A DNA stretch of 64,000 nucleotides from Kocuria massiliensis. GTDB lineage: Bacteria > Actinomycetota > Actinomycetes > Actinomycetales > Micrococcaceae. Under the pieces are notes generated by a model. It saw nothing but the letters and a program-made list of their open reading frames with translations. It made no database searches and had not been told where the DNA came from. Within the stretch, counting starts at the first letter, position 1; each line of letters opens with the position of its first letter. A program made the position numbers and the translations under genes. The stretch is taken from assembly GCF_900169715.1 (NCBI RefSeq), contig NZ_LT835161.1, forward strand, positions 248,001 to 312,000, read 5' to 3'. Below, in pieces: positions 1 through 8,502 of the stretch.

Positions 1-266
1 CGCATGGCACCGTACCCCTCGTGGCGTACGGTCCCCGCGGCCACGAGCACCGCGTCGGCAGGGCGGCGCAACAGATTGAGAACCCGCTGGTCCGCATCGT
101 CCCCAAGGCCGCCGGACGCTCCATCCAAGGTTGCGGCGCCGTCGAGGGACGCTATGAAGTTCATGCGGAGCCACGGGCGGTCGTCGGGAAACGCGTAGGT
201 GTCCAGTAGGGCCTCATCGTCCAGAGCCGGGGTATTCGTCGCGATGCGGTGGATCGGTGTGCTCAT
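1..266 (-). CDS. RibD C-terminal-domain (pyrimidine reductase family) protein, 3' part missing
   Basis: Translation from the ATG at 266 runs leftward off the window edge without a stop for 88 codons. The visible N-terminal part contains RPWLRMNFIASLDGAAT followed by a GGLGDDADQRVLNLLRRPADAVLVAAGTVR stretch (about residues 33-85), the usual start of RibD-C/DHFR-like reductases: a substrate-side SxDG motif and the NADPH-binding AGxxT turn. The family reduces pyrimidine intermediates of riboflavin synthesis with NADPH, but stand-alone actinobacterial members have no proven substrate. The start lies 6 bp after the folP-like stop, so the two are probably co-transcribed. An antifolate-pathway or riboflavin role cannot be separated from this fragment. 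Confidence 0.8.
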   Translation of the reverse strand, partial: MSTPIHRIATNTPALDDEALLDTYAFPDDRPWLRMNFIASLDGAATLDGASGGLGDDADQRVLNLLRRPADAVLVAAGTVRHEGYGAM

Positions 267-272
267 GAGGCC

Positions 273-1154
273 TCAGACATTGTGGGTGGGGTGAGTGTTG
301 TGCTCGAGACGCGCAGGGTCGCGCAGGCCCAAAATTGCTTCGGTCATGCGGACGGCGTCGAGAGTTTCGGCGACGTCGTGCATACGAACGATCCGCGCTC
401 CCGCAAGGATGCAGGCCGTCATCGCCGCGAGCGAGCCGACTAGCCGTTGTCCAGCTGGGCGGTCGATGGCTTCGCCCACGAAGTCTTTATTGGAGACGGC
501 GACCAGCAGCGGAGGTCCCAGGGACGTCAGCTCTTCCAGTCGGCGGGTGATCTCAAGGGAATGCACGGTGTTCTTGTCCAAGTCATGCCCGGGATCAACG
601 ATCAGCTTTTCGGCGGGAATTCCCGCTTCTGTGGCCCGTCGAATCTGGGCTGTTAAGGAATCGCGGACGTCCGCGATGACGTCGTCATACTGGGCGGCGG
701 GTTTCTCCTCGCGCGGGCGGCCGGCGCTGTGGCACAACACCACGTGGGCGCCGCCCTCGGCGATGACTTGCGCCATCGCGGCATCGTGCAAACCGCTGGT
801 GTCGTTGATGACTCCAGCGCCCGCCGCCATGGCTTCATGTGCAACCTCGGCGCGGTACGTGTCCACCGAAATGATCGCTTCCGGGCGTTCCGCTAGAACC
901 GCCTGGACCACGGGAATCACCCGTTCGATCTCTTCCGCGGTCGAGACCGCAGGGCCGCGTCCGAAGGGAACGCCGCCGATGTCGACCCAATCGGCTCCGA
1001 GATCGATGGCGTTCACCGCGCTCGAGACGGCGCTGTCGAGCGCGAAGGTGCTCCCACGGTCGTGGAAAGAATCCGGCGTGCGGTTCACGACGGCCATGAC
1101 CGACACTCGATGAGTCAGGTCGGTTCCACGAGGGCCCGAGCCCTTTCGCTCCAT
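273..1154 (-). CDS. folP2: FolP2-like dihydropteroate synthase homologue
   Basis: A 293-residue TIM-barrel protein of the pterin-binding family. It keeps the opening VVNRTPDSF motif and the D-T-R/NDTSG segments, but the canonical DHPS loop GGESTRPG is replaced by GGVPFGRGP, and the usual DPGIGFGK loop reads DPGHDLDKN. These changes match the actinobacterial FolP2 paralogue rather than true FolP1. As I recall, mycobacterial FolP2 fails to complement DHPS activity, so folate synthesis should not be inferred. The ATG at 1154 has AGGAAAGG about 8 bp upstream. An upstream in-frame GTG at 1214 has no ribosome-binding site and was not chosen. It sits between the thioesterase gene and the RibD-C gene on the same strand. 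Confidence 0.8.
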   Translation of the reverse strand: MERKGSGPRGTDLTHRVSVMAVVNRTPDSFHDRGSTFALDSAVSSAVNAIDLGADWVDIGGVPFGRGPAVSTAEEIERVIPVVQAVLAERPEAIISVDTYRAEVAHEAMAAGAGVINDTSGLHDAAMAQVIAEGGAHVVLCHSAGRPREEKPAAQYDDVIADVRDSLTAQIRRATEAGIPAEKLIVDPGHDLDKNTVHSLEITRRLEELTSLGPPLLVAVSNKDFVGEAIDRPAGQRLVGSLAAMTACILAGARIVRMHDVAETLDAVRMTEAILGLRDPARLEHNTHPTHNV

Positions 1155-1220
1155 GCCATGCGCCTTTCCTGCGTCGTCGGTCCCCGCCACGGGGTCTGAC
1201 CCCAAAAGTAGCACCGGCGT

Positions 1221-1685
1221 CTATTGGTCGAAGAAGCCTTCGGGGGCATCTTTCAAGTAATTGCTGATTCTTACCGTGCAGAGCCGACGATTGGTTTCGA
1301 GGTGCGTGATCACCACTTCGTGGCTGGTCATGGTGCGTCCGAGCTTGATGGGAGTGGCGACGGCGCGGACGGTACCCTCCGTGGCGGACGAGTGGTGCGT
1401 CGCGTTGACCTCGGTGCCCACCGCGATCTTGCCGAACTGCGCCGCGTGAAGCACGGCGGCCCACGAACCGGCGGATTCGGCCAGCGCAATCGACGCGCCG
1501 CCGTGAAGGATTCCGTGGCCCTGGCGATTGCCTTCCACGGGCATCTCGGCCACCACCCGCTCGACCGTCTGTTCGAGGTAGGTCATGTGCATGCGGTGAT
1601 CGAGTTCGCCTGGGTCGATCCGCCCGATCCAACCCTCGGTGGGGGCGCGGCCTTCCTGCTGCGACTTCTCGGAATCGTTCTGCAT
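1221..1685 (-). CDS. Hot-dog fold (PaaI/YdiI-like) acyl-CoA thioesterase
   Basis: A 154-residue hot-dog protein with the signature GHGILHGGASIALAESAGS (about residues 53-71), in which the HGG turn and the following Glu are the expected catalytic elements of the YdiI/MenI branch. Family members hydrolyse aryl- or acyl-CoA thioesters in the cytosol. The ATG at 1685 has GGAGAG immediately upstream; longer in-frame extensions lack such a site. It diverges from paaZ, and the shared 119-bp gap holds a PaaR-type palindrome, so it is likely part of the phenylacetate regulon, perhaps releasing CoA from dead-end intermediates. An alternative is DHNA-CoA thioesterase of menaquinone synthesis. A second, more PaaI-like gene lies at 6620-7030. 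Confidence 0.8.
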   Translation of the reverse strand: MQNDSEKSQQEGRAPTEGWIGRIDPGELDHRMHMTYLEQTVERVVAEMPVEGNRQGHGILHGGASIALAESAGSWAAVLHAAQFGKIAVGTEVNATHHSSATEGTVRAVATPIKLGRTMTSHEVVITHLETNRRLCTVRISNYLKDAPEGFFDQ

Positions 1686-1759
1686 GCATCTCTCCTCATG
1701 ACATTGGGTGCGCTCTTCGTGTGGCGCGCCACATTCTTGTGGGCTATCCTGACACAAAT

Positions 1760-1781
1760 ACTGACCGAACGTTCGGCTAGA
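1760..1781. promoter_or_regulatory. PaaR-type operator between thioesterase gene and paaZ
   Basis: The core CCGAACGTTCGG (1765-1776) is a perfect 12-bp palindrome flanked by CTGA and CTAG. As I recall, the Corynebacterium glutamicum PaaR site has the form ACTnACCG-nnCGnn-CGGTnAGT, and this copy fits it at nearly every fixed position. It lies 23 bp upstream of the paaZ GTG and serves the divergent promoters. Related copies are at 7053-7066 and 7141-7152. Confidence 0.8.
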
Positions 1782-1803
1782 TATGTCCAGGAGGGACCCG
1801 CTC

Positions 1804-3906
1804 GTGACCACCTCAATCCAGTATGAACCCCAGACGCTCGACGCCGCCCCGATTTTGCCGAGTTATGTGAGGGGCCAATGGTGGTCACCGGATGCCCCCG
1901 AGAGCGCCGTCGGCGTGGTGGATGCGGGAACCGGGGAAGCCGTGGCTCGCGTGAGCACCGAGGGCCTGCCGACGCAGGACGTCATCCGGTACGGCCGGGA
2001 GGTTGGCCACCGGAGCCTCGATGCGCTGACGATTCACGACCGAGCGCTCATCATCAAGCACCTCGCGATGTACCTCAACGAGCACAAACAGGAGCTATAT
2101 GAGGTTTCGTTCCGAACGGGCGCGACCGCTCGAGACCACCTGATCGACACCGACGGCGGCATCGGAACCCTCTTCACCATCTCGTCCAAGGCCCGCCGCG
2201 AACTGCCGAATTCCAACGTCGTGCTCGACGGCGCCGTCGAGCAACTTTCCGGGGATGGGAGCTTTCTGGGCGAGCACATTTACACCCGGCTGCCCGGCGT
2301 CGCTGTGCAGATCAACGCCTTTAACTTTCCCGTGTGGGGGATGCTCGAGAAGTTTGCCCCCGCTTTCATCGCCGGGGTTCCAAGCGTGGTCAAGCCCGCG
2401 ACGCCGACCGCCTACGTCACCGAAAAATGCGTACGGCTCATGCAGGAATCCGGCCTATTGCCGGAAGGTTCGTTGCAGCTGATCAGCGGTTCCGCCCGTG
2501 ACCTGTTGGATCACTTGGACATGCGGGATCACGTGGCCTTCACGGGGTCGGCGGCCACCGCCAACGCCCTGCGGCAGCATCGCAATGTTCTGGAAGGCGG
2601 AGTTCGTTTTACCGCCGAGACGGACTCCCTCAATGCCGCGATCATGGGCCCAGACGTGACCGAGGAGTCCGCGGAGTTCGAGGCCTTTATTAAATCCGTG
2701 GTTCTCGAGATCACGGCCAAGGCGGGACAAAAGTGCACGGCGATTCGTCGGGTGATCGTGCCAGACACGATGCGCGCTCTGGTGATTCGAGCGCTCGCGG
2801 AACGGATTGCCGAGCGCGGCGTCGTCGGCCCGCCTCGGGAGAAGACCACCACGGTGGGCGCGCTCGCGTCCCCGGAACAGCGCGATGAGGTGCTCGCTTC
2901 GGTGCGTCGGCTGATTCAAGCCGGTGGGCAGGTGCGCGTTGGCGGTCCGGATGCTTTGGACACCGTGCCAGACGAAGGTTCGTTTTTCCCCGTGACTGTT
3001 CTCGATTTCGACGACCCGCGGACCACGGCCATTCACGAGGTGGAAGCCTTTGGCCCGGTCACATCGGTGATGGGCTACTCGGGTGAGGTGGAAGACGCCG
3101 TCGAGATCGCGGCCCTGGGAGGCGGCTCTCTGGTGGCGACGGTGTGCACCCACGAGCCTGACGTCGCCGCTCGCTTTGCGACCGGAATTGGCGCTCACCA
3201 CGGGCGCGTGCTGTTCTTGGACCGCGACGACGCCAAAACCTCGACCGGCCATGGCTCGCCGATGCCGCATTTGGTGCACGGTGGCCCGGGTCGCGCCGGC
3301 GGTGGCGAGGAACTGGGTGGCGTCCGCGGCATCAAGCACTACATGCAGCGCACCGCAATTCAAGGGTCGCCCGACCTGCTGACCGGGGTGACCGGCGTCT
3401 GGCATTGGGGCGCGACGGCGCAGACCGTGACTCGGGAGGATGTCGAGTCTGGCAAGGGGGTGCACCCGTTCCGGAAGTCGCTGGCCGAGTTGAAGATCGG
3501 CGACCAGTTCCGTTCCGACCTGAGGACGGTTTCATTGGACGACATCACCGAGTTCGCGGAGTCGACCGGCGACACGTTTTACGCGCACACCAACGAAGAA
3601 GCGGCAAGTGCGAACCCGTTCTTTCCGCGCCGCGTCGCCCACGGGTACCTGCTGGTTTCGTGGGCTGCGGGACTGTTCGTCGAACCCGCGCCGGGGCCCG
3701 TTCTGGCGAACTACGGCCTGGAGAACTTGCGGTTCATTACGCCGGTCACGTACGACGACGCCTTCCGCGTGACCTTGACGGCGATGCGCATCACCCCGCG
3801 CGTGACCGATGACTACGGCGAGGTCGCATGGGACGCCCGCCTGACCAACCAGAATGACGACGTCGTGGCGACGTACGACGTCTTGACGCTGGTCGCGAAG
3901 GAGTAA
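1804..3906 (+). CDS. paaZ: PaaZ: oxepin-CoA hydrolase / 3-oxo-5,6-dehydrosuberyl-CoA semialdehyde dehydrogenase
   Basis: A 700-residue two-domain enzyme of ring-opening phenylacetate catabolism. Residues 1 to about 520 are an aldehyde dehydrogenase with ETDSLNAA and the catalytic Cys in [10 protein letters not shown] (about residue 311). The C-terminal part is an R-hydratase (MaoC) domain with GDTFYAH, giving the Asp/His pair at about 590 and 595, and [11 protein letters not shown]. Together they hydrolyse oxepin-CoA and oxidise the resulting aldehyde, so no reactive semialdehyde accumulates. The GTG at 1804 is preferred because AGGAGGGA lies 8 bp upstream; an in-frame ATG at 1783 precedes that site. 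It is monocistronic and preceded by the PaaR palindrome. Confidence 0.95.
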   Translation: MTTSIQYEPQTLDAAPILPSYVRGQWWSPDAPESAVGVVDAGTGEAVARVSTEGLPTQDVIRYGREVGHRSLDALTIHDRALIIKHLAMYLNEHKQELYEVSFRTGATARDHLIDTDGGIGTLFTISSKARRELPNSNVVLDGAVEQLSGDGSFLGEHIYTRLPGVAVQINAFNFPVWGMLEKFAPAFIAGVPSVVKPATPTAYVTEKCVRLMQESGLLPEGSLQLISGSARDLLDHLDMRDHVAFTGSAATANALRQHRNVLEGGVRFTAETDSLNAAIMGPDVTEESAEFEAFIKSVVLEITAKAGQKCTAIRRVIVPDTMRALVIRALAERIAERGVVGPPREKTTTVGALASPEQRDEVLASVRRLIQAGGQVRVGGPDALDTVPDEGSFFPVTVLDFDDPRTTAIHEVEAFGPVTSVMGYSGEVEDAVEIAALGGGSLVATVCTHEPDVAARFATGIGAHHGRVLFLDRDDAKTSTGHGSPMPHLVHGGPGRAGGGEELGGVRGIKHYMQRTAIQGSPDLLTGVTGVWHWGATAQTVTREDVESGKGVHPFRKSLAELKIGDQFRSDLRTVSLDDITEFAESTGDTFYAHTNEEAASANPFFPRRVAHGYLLVSWAAGLFVEPAPGPVLANYGLENLRFITPVTYDDAFRVTLTAMRITPRVTDDYGEVAWDARLTNQNDDVVATYDVLTLVAKE

Positions 3907-4154
3907 GGCGACGGCGGAGGGGCGTCCGGTGGGGTGGACGGGGTGGAGTCCGGTGTGGACCCTGCGCCGTCGTTCCTTGTGGGTATCGCCCTCGGCATGG
4001 TTGGCGTTGGTCCCGTGGGTGGTTGGTGGGGCGGGGGTGTTGGGTGGTGGTTACTCGATCCGGTGCAGGTTGCCGGGTTCGGTGGCGTTTTCCGGCCGAT
4101 TTCGCCCGGTTTTGGCCGTGCGATCGATGGTGTTGGGTGGCGGTTCCCCCATCT

Positions 4155-4216
4155 GGTGGGGCCTACCGCAGTTAGGTGGCAGCTAGTTCACCACCTAACT
4201 TGGGTAGGCGCCCCAC
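4155..4216. repeat. Long inverted repeat (stem about 25 bp)
   Basis: The arms 4161-4179 and 4191-4209 are inverted copies of each other with 17 of 19 matches (inner 10 bp AGTTAGGTGG / CCACCTAACT perfect) around an 11-nt loop. Pairing resumes outside them (GTGGGG at 4155-4160, CCCCAC at 4211-4216) after a small bulge. It could terminate transcription of the convergent genes, but there is no T-run, and it shares sequence with the nearby repeats. Confidence 0.75.
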
Positions 4217-4405
4217 AACCGGGAAACCGCCACTCTAGGGGGTGCGTCGGATGGCCCGGGCGACGTCGTTGGAGGGCGGCAGCCGACTCACAACTGGGTA
4301 ACCGCCCCACAAGTGGGTAAGGCCTCGCAACGGGGGACGCCGTGTGAATCGGGCGGCGTCGTCAGTCCGTGGTTAAGGCCTCTCAAGTGGGTTATCGCCA
4401 CGCAA
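4210..4405. repeat. Cluster of degenerate ~20-bp repeats
   Basis: Four related units are visible: CACAACCGGGAAACCGCC (from 4214), CACAACTGGGTAACCGCC (from 4289), CACAAGTGGGTAAGGCC (from 4308) and CTCAAGTGGGTTATCGCC (from 4382). Some contain the small dyad CCCACAAGTGGG. Inverted variants (GGCGGTTCCCCC near 4139) lie upstream. Spacing is irregular, so this is not a CRISPR array. It may be an intergenic repeat family of this genome. Confidence 0.6.
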
Positions 4406-4472
4406 CCGCGCACGCCTCCGCCGAACACGACGCCGGGCGCCCCCACGGCCCGCCTCGAAGCCCCCGCCGTTC

Positions 4473-5111
4473 TCAGACTCGCAAACCGTCCAGAACCATT
4501 TTGACGGCCGTATCCGCCACCTGTTCGACGGTTCCCTGCCCCTCGGGGTGGTACCAGTCCACGATCGAGTTGATCATCCCGAGCATCAATCGCGGCGCGG
4601 ACTTGCCGGAAATATCCGTGCGCAAGCTGCCTTCATCCTGCGCCGCGCGGACCAGGCCTTCCACCGCGCGGGTGATGCGACGACGTCGTTCGAGGGCCGC
4701 GAGCTCCACCTCGGAATTGCCGCGCAGGCGTAGCAAGAGGGTTACGTACGGCATCTGGTCCACGAGCACGCGCACCGTCCTGCGGATCACGCCCTCGAGG
4801 GTTTCGATGGCTGGGGCGTCGGCGGCCAGGACGTCGTCGATGGCGCTTTCCAGCGAGTCCAACGCGCGCAGCAAGGCCTCTTCGAGGATCTCTTCCTTCG
4901 AATTCACGTGGTGGTAGATCGCCGATTTGGAGATTCCCAGGTGACTCGAGAGTGTGCCCATCGACGTGGTGTCGTAGCCGTGCTTATTGAAGACCTGGAC
5001 GCACACCGCGATCAGCTTGTCCCGGTCATATCCCGGGCGTCCACGGCGGGCGCCGCCGGTGGAGGAATCCGTGGGACGGTCCGTATCGGCGCGTGCGGGT
5101 GAGGTGGTCAT
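4473..5111 (-). CDS. paaR: TetR-family regulator, probable PaaR
   Basis: A 212-residue TetR protein. After a basic RRGRPGYDRD lead the helix-turn-helix spans about residues 24-70 (TTSMGTLSSHLGISKSAIYH, then HVNSKEEIL), and the C-terminal two thirds are a helical ligand/dimer domain with an MLGMINSIVDWYHPEG segment. It lies between paaZ and paaK, and three palindromes of the type bound by C. glutamicum PaaR occur at paa promoters, so it is the obvious repressor, with phenylacetyl-CoA as the expected effector by analogy. The ATG at 5111 has only a weak ribosome-binding site. No palindrome was seen at its own promoter, so autoregulation is not indicated. Confidence 0.85.
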   Translation of the reverse strand: MTTSPARADTDRPTDSSTGGARRGRPGYDRDKLIAVCVQVFNKHGYDTTSMGTLSSHLGISKSAIYHHVNSKEEILEEALLRALDSLESAIDDVLAADAPAIETLEGVIRRTVRVLVDQMPYVTLLLRLRGNSEVELAALERRRRITRAVEGLVRAAQDEGSLRTDISGKSAPRLMLGMINSIVDWYHPEGQGTVEQVADTAVKMVLDGLRV

Positions 5112-5211
5112 GAATGCTCGGCTTTCGTCTAAAGGGTCCTTTTGAGGTTACCCGAGGCCACGAATGGCACGAGATTGCGCCGATCACACATGCCGACGCC
5201 CCGACCGAATT

Positions 5212-5261
5212 CACGACGATGCCCCGACCCGACATGCAGTCCGGGCCGGGGCATCGTCGTG
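5212..5261 (-). terminator. Hairpin terminator after paaK
   Basis: Perfect 15-bp arms CACGACGATGCCCCG (5212-5226) and its complement (5247-5261) lie just beyond the paaK stop on the reverse strand. There is no strong T-run. Confidence 0.75.
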
Positions 5262-5273
5262 AGAGTCACAGTG

Positions 5274-6623
5274 CTATTTCTTGGTCCGGTGATCGTACAC
5301 GCGACGGATTTTCCCTGAGGACCGTGCGAGGGTTCCGGGTTCCGCGATATCAATGATGGCGGTCGAGCCGATCTTGGTCTTGATCTCCTTGAGCAGGGCG
5401 GTTCCATCAGCGACCGCCTCCTCCCGGCTCGCCTCCTCACGCCGCTCGATGTGGATGGTCATTTGGTCCATCCGGTGGGGGCGCGAGATTTCCAGGGTGA
5501 AGTGCGGTGCCAAGGAGGGTAGCTGCAAGGCAAGCTCTTCGATCTGCGAGGGGAAGAGATTGACGCCGCGAAGAATGATCATGTCGTCAGAACGTCCGGT
5601 GATGCGACCCATGCGTCGGTGACCCGGTCGCGTGGTGCCCGGCAAGAGGCGGGTGAGGTCGTGCGTCCGGTAGCGAATGATCGGCAGGGCTTCCTTGGTC
5701 AGCGAGGTGAACACCAGCTCGCCGGGTTCGCCCAAATCGCAGACGCGGTCGTCGAACGGGTCGATAATCTCCGGGCGGAAGTGGTCCTCCCAAATATGTG
5801 AGCCGTCCCGTGACTCGGCAGACTCTCCGGCGACGCCGGGGCCCATGACCTCTGAGAGTCCGTAAATGTCGCAGGCCGTGATGTTGAAGGTCCGCTCGAT
5901 TTCGCGACGCATTTCCTCCGTCCACGGTTCGGCACCGAGAACGGCGTGTTTGAGCGACGTCTCCCGGGGGTCCATCCCGGCCGCGTGAAATCCGTCCGCA
6001 ATCGCCAAGAGGTACGTGGGGGTGGCCAGAATCGCGTCGGGTTCAAAGTCGCGAATCAGCTGAACCTGCTTCTCGGTTTGCCCGCCGGACATGGGAATCA
6101 CGGCGCAACCAAGCTTCTCGCCGCCGTAATGCGCGCCGAGTCCGCCGGTAAACAGGCCATAACCGTAGGCGTTATGAATTTTCTCGCCGGGTTGTACACC
6201 GGAGAACCGAAGGCACCGCGCGACCAAACGCCCCCATGTGTTGAGGTCCTGTTCGGTGTACCCCACGACCGTGGGTAGCCCCGTGGTCCCCGACGACGCG
6301 TGGATGCGTCGAATATCGGTCATCGGTACGGCGAAGGATTGGAAGGGGTAGGCCTTCCGGAGGAATTCCTTGTCGGTGTACGGAAATTTCTGGAGGTCTT
6401 CCAGGGCCTGAAAATCGCGGGGGTGCACACCGTGCTCGTCGTAGAGCTCACGGTAGGCCGGGACGTTTTCGTAAGCGTTGTGGATGGTCCACCGCAGGCG
6501 GGCGAACTGAAGGGCTTCGATCTCGTCGCGGCTCATGAGCTCTTCGGGGTCCGGCCGTGAGGGATCCTCCGAAGCCACGGGGGAGTATGGGTTGGCGATG
6601 GAACAGGTGGTCATGGGATTCAC
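5274..6623 (-). CDS. paaK: Phenylacetate-CoA ligase
   Basis: A 449-residue member of the adenylate-forming superfamily, the usual length of PaaK. The phosphate loop is SSGTTGLPTVVGYT, followed by NAYGYGLFTGGLGAHYGGEKLG, IYGLSEVMGPGVAGE and the C-terminal LRGVNLFPSQIEE motif typical of phenylacetate-CoA ligases. It forms phenylacetyl-CoA from phenylacetate, ATP and CoA, the entry step for the epoxidase operon. The GTG at 6623 overlaps the stop of paaI (GTGA), implying translational coupling; an ATG three codons later is an alternative start. The paaI-paaK promoter carries a degenerate PaaR operator. Confidence 0.95.
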   Translation of the reverse strand: MNPMTTCSIANPYSPVASEDPSRPDPEELMSRDEIEALQFARLRWTIHNAYENVPAYRELYDEHGVHPRDFQALEDLQKFPYTDKEFLRKAYPFQSFAVPMTDIRRIHASSGTTGLPTVVGYTEQDLNTWGRLVARCLRFSGVQPGEKIHNAYGYGLFTGGLGAHYGGEKLGCAVIPMSGGQTEKQVQLIRDFEPDAILATPTYLLAIADGFHAAGMDPRETSLKHAVLGAEPWTEEMRREIERTFNITACDIYGLSEVMGPGVAGESAESRDGSHIWEDHFRPEIIDPFDDRVCDLGEPGELVFTSLTKEALPIIRYRTHDLTRLLPGTTRPGHRRMGRITGRSDDMIILRGVNLFPSQIEELALQLPSLAPHFTLEISRPHRMDQMTIHIERREEASREEAVADGTALLKEIKTKIGSTAIIDIAEPGTLARSSGKIRRVYDHRTKK

Positions 6624-7030
6624 GCTTTCTGACGATGGGGGATGGTTCGGCTGCGTCCGCGGAATAGGGCCAGTACGGCACCGTCGTCGGCGGTGACGGT
6701 GATGTCGTAGACCCCGCTCCTTCCCGTGCGGGCAACCTCTCGTGCTTCGGCGGTCAGTTCCTGGCCGAGAGACCCTGAACTGATGAAGTTGATGTCGACC
6801 CCTTGGGCAACGGTGATTGTGCTTCCGTCGCCGTCGGGATCATTGCAAGCCATGGCAAAACAGGTGTCGGCCAGGGAAAACACCATGCCACCGTGGGCAA
6901 TGCCAAAACCGTTCAGCATCTCCTCTCGCAACGTCATGCTGATGACCGCGTGCCCGGCGTCGGCTCGGTGAACCCGGATCCCTAGCCATTGGGCGGTGCG
7001 ATCGTTGGTCAGCACCGGATGGTGTGGCAT
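6620..7030 (-). CDS. paaI: PaaI hydroxyphenylacetyl-CoA thioesterase
   Basis: A 136-residue hot-dog thioesterase with the PaaI signature [20 protein letters not shown] (about residues 40-59), containing the HGG turn and the catalytic Asp. PaaI removes CoA from stalled ring-hydroxylated intermediates, rescuing the CoA pool when the pathway backs up. It is the first gene of the paaI-paaK operon and overlaps paaK by 4 bp. The ATG at 7030 has GAGGAG about 8 nt upstream on the reverse strand. The promoter in the gap to paaA holds two operator-like sequences. Confidence 0.93.
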   Translation of the reverse strand: MPHHPVLTNDRTAQWLGIRVHRADAGHAVISMTLREEMLNGFGIAHGGMVFSLADTCFAMACNDPDGDGSTITVAQGVDINFISSGSLGQELTAEAREVARTGRSGVYDITVTADDGAVLALFRGRSRTIPHRQKA

Positions 7031-7050
7031 GTTGTGCTCCTCACAATATA

Positions 7051-7066
7051 TGACCGAATGGTCAGT
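7051..7066. promoter_or_regulatory. Degenerate PaaR operator upstream of paaI-paaK
   Basis: ACCGAATGGTCAGT (7053-7066) matches 11 of 14 positions of the symmetric form ACCGAACGTTCGGT, and TGACC/GGTCA forms a local inverted repeat. It lies about 20 bp before the paaI start. Confidence 0.6.
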
Positions 7067-7137
7067 AGGGAATCGTTAATGACGTCGGCCTGTCAAGAGC
7101 GCCCCTGTGTTGACGGTCACCCATCCTCCCGATATTC

Positions 7138-7157
7138 TGAACGAACGTTCGGTAATT
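7138..7157. promoter_or_regulatory. PaaR-type operator upstream of paaABCDE
   Basis: The palindromic core CGAACGTTCG (7142-7151) lies in CTGAACGAACGTTCGGTAAT, matching the site at 1760-1781. It is 26 bp upstream of the paaA ATG, where repressor binding would block the promoter. Confidence 0.8.
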
Positions 7158-7177
7158 ATTCCTTTTGGAGGGACGTC

Positions 7178-8197
7178 ATGACCACCACAGACGACGCCGT
7201 CGCCCCCGGCCAGGAGCACTTCGACGCCCTGATCGAGGAGGACTCGCGCATCGAGCCTCGCGACTGGATGCCCGAGGCCTACCGCAAGACCCTCACACGT
7301 CAGGTCTCCCAGCACGCCCACTCCGAGATCATCGGCATGCAGCCGGAGGCCAACTGGATCACTCGGGCCCCGAGCCTCAAGCGGAAGTCGATCCTCATGG
7401 CCAAGGTGCAGGACGAAGCCGGACACGGCCTGTACCTTTACTCGGCGGCCGAGACCCTGGGGACGCCCCGCGTTGAACTGAACGAGCAATTGCTCAGCGG
7501 TCGCGCCAAATATTCCTCGATTTTCAATTATCCGGCTCGGACTTGGGCGGATATGGGAGCCATCGGGTGGCTCGTGGACGGTGCCGCGATCTGTAATCAG
7601 GTTCCGCTGTGCCGCGCTTCGTACGGCCCTTACGGCCGCGCGATGGTGCGCATCTGCAAAGAGGAATCCTTCCATCAGCGCCAGGGCTGGGAAATCTTGT
7701 ACGAGCTCTCCCACGGAACCGAGGCTCAACACAAAATGGCGCAGGACGCCGTCAACCGGTTCTACGGTCCGGCCCTGCAGATGTTCGGGCCGCCAGACGA
7801 AGATTCCCCGAACTCTCAGCAGTCCATGGCCTGGAATATCAAGCGATTTTCCAACGACGAATTGCGACAGCGCTTCGTCGACATGATCGTTCCGCAGGCC
7901 GAAGCCCTGGGCTTGAGCCTCCCGGACCCCGATCTCGTGTGGAACGAAGAGCGTGGTCACTACGACTACGGCGACCTCGACTGGGATGAGTTCATGTCCG
8001 TGATCAAGGGCCGTGGTCCGTGCAGCGTTCAGCGCATGAAGCGGCGCCGTGAGGCTCACGAAAACGGTGCCTGGGTGCGCGAAGCCGCGGCGGTCTACGC
8101 CGAACGTCAAGCCCAGGTAGCCACACAATCCTCCGACGACCGCCAGGACCATGCCGCAGCACGTCCGGCGTCACCACTGATGGGAGCTTCCGCATGA
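7178..8197 (+). CDS. paaA: Phenylacetyl-CoA epoxidase catalytic subunit PaaA
   Basis: A 339-residue ferritin-like di-iron oxygenase subunit. The diagnostic metal-ligand segments are visible: [17 protein letters not shown] (EAxH) and [15 protein letters not shown] (EExxH). With PaaC as structural partner it inserts oxygen into the ring of phenylacetyl-CoA to give the 1,2-epoxide. The ATG at 7178 follows TTTGGAGGGA with good spacing. About 35 C-terminal residues rich in Gln, Ala and Asp look unstructured. It begins the paaABCDE operon and overlaps paaB by 4 bp (ATGA). Confidence 0.96.
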   Translation: MTTTDDAVAPGQEHFDALIEEDSRIEPRDWMPEAYRKTLTRQVSQHAHSEIIGMQPEANWITRAPSLKRKSILMAKVQDEAGHGLYLYSAAETLGTPRVELNEQLLSGRAKYSSIFNYPARTWADMGAIGWLVDGAAICNQVPLCRASYGPYGRAMVRICKEESFHQRQGWEILYELSHGTEAQHKMAQDAVNRFYGPALQMFGPPDEDSPNSQQSMAWNIKRFSNDELRQRFVDMIVPQAEALGLSLPDPDLVWNEERGHYDYGDLDWDEFMSVIKGRGPCSVQRMKRRREAHENGAWVREAAAVYAERQAQVATQSSDDRQDHAAARPASPLMGASA

Positions 8198-8502
8198 CCG
8201 AGAATTCCGAACAGCAGGCCGGCCACGCCTGGCCCTTGTGGGAGGTCTTTGTCCGATCTTCTCGCGGATTGTCCCACGTCCACGCGGGTTCCTTGCACGC
8301 ACCCGATGCGACCATGGCCATTCGCAATGCGCGGGATCTCTACACCCGGCGCAACGAGGGAACCAGCGTATGGGTCGTCGAAGCGGAGGCCATCACGGCG
8401 TCGGACCCGGACTCCAAGGGTGGATATTTCGAGTCCGCGCAGGGAAAGGCCTACCGCCATGCCACGTATTACACCAGGTCTGAAGGGGTGAAGCACCTGT
8501 GA
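8194..8502 (+). CDS. paaB: Phenylacetyl-CoA epoxidase subunit PaaB
   Basis: A 102-residue protein matching PaaB in length and in the motifs [21 protein letters not shown] and the tail [16 protein letters not shown]. PaaB bridges PaaAC heterodimers in the epoxidase complex and is required for activity, though it has no active site of its own. It starts at the ATG overlapping the paaA stop, and its own stop overlaps the paaC GTG. Confidence 0.95.
   Translation: MTENSEQQAGHAWPLWEVFVRSSRGLSHVHAGSLHAPDATMAIRNARDLYTRRNEGTSVWVVEAEAITASDPDSKGGYFESAQGKAYRHATYYTRSEGVKHL

Larger units (their letters stand above)
3907..4472. other. Non-coding 566-bp gap with hairpins and degenerate short repeats
   Basis: No frame here has a ribosome-binding site or recognisable protein. 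The first half is G/T-rich on the plus strand. From about 4010 onward there are imperfect copies, in both orientations, of a roughly 20-bp unit resembling CACAAsyGGGTAACCGCC (s = G/C), plus one very long stem-loop. It separates the convergent paaZ and paaR genes. Confidence 0.7.

Noticed and set aside
4210-4405. Possible CRISPR array
   Set aside because: Units are imperfect, irregularly spaced, occur in both orientations and have no cas genes nearby.
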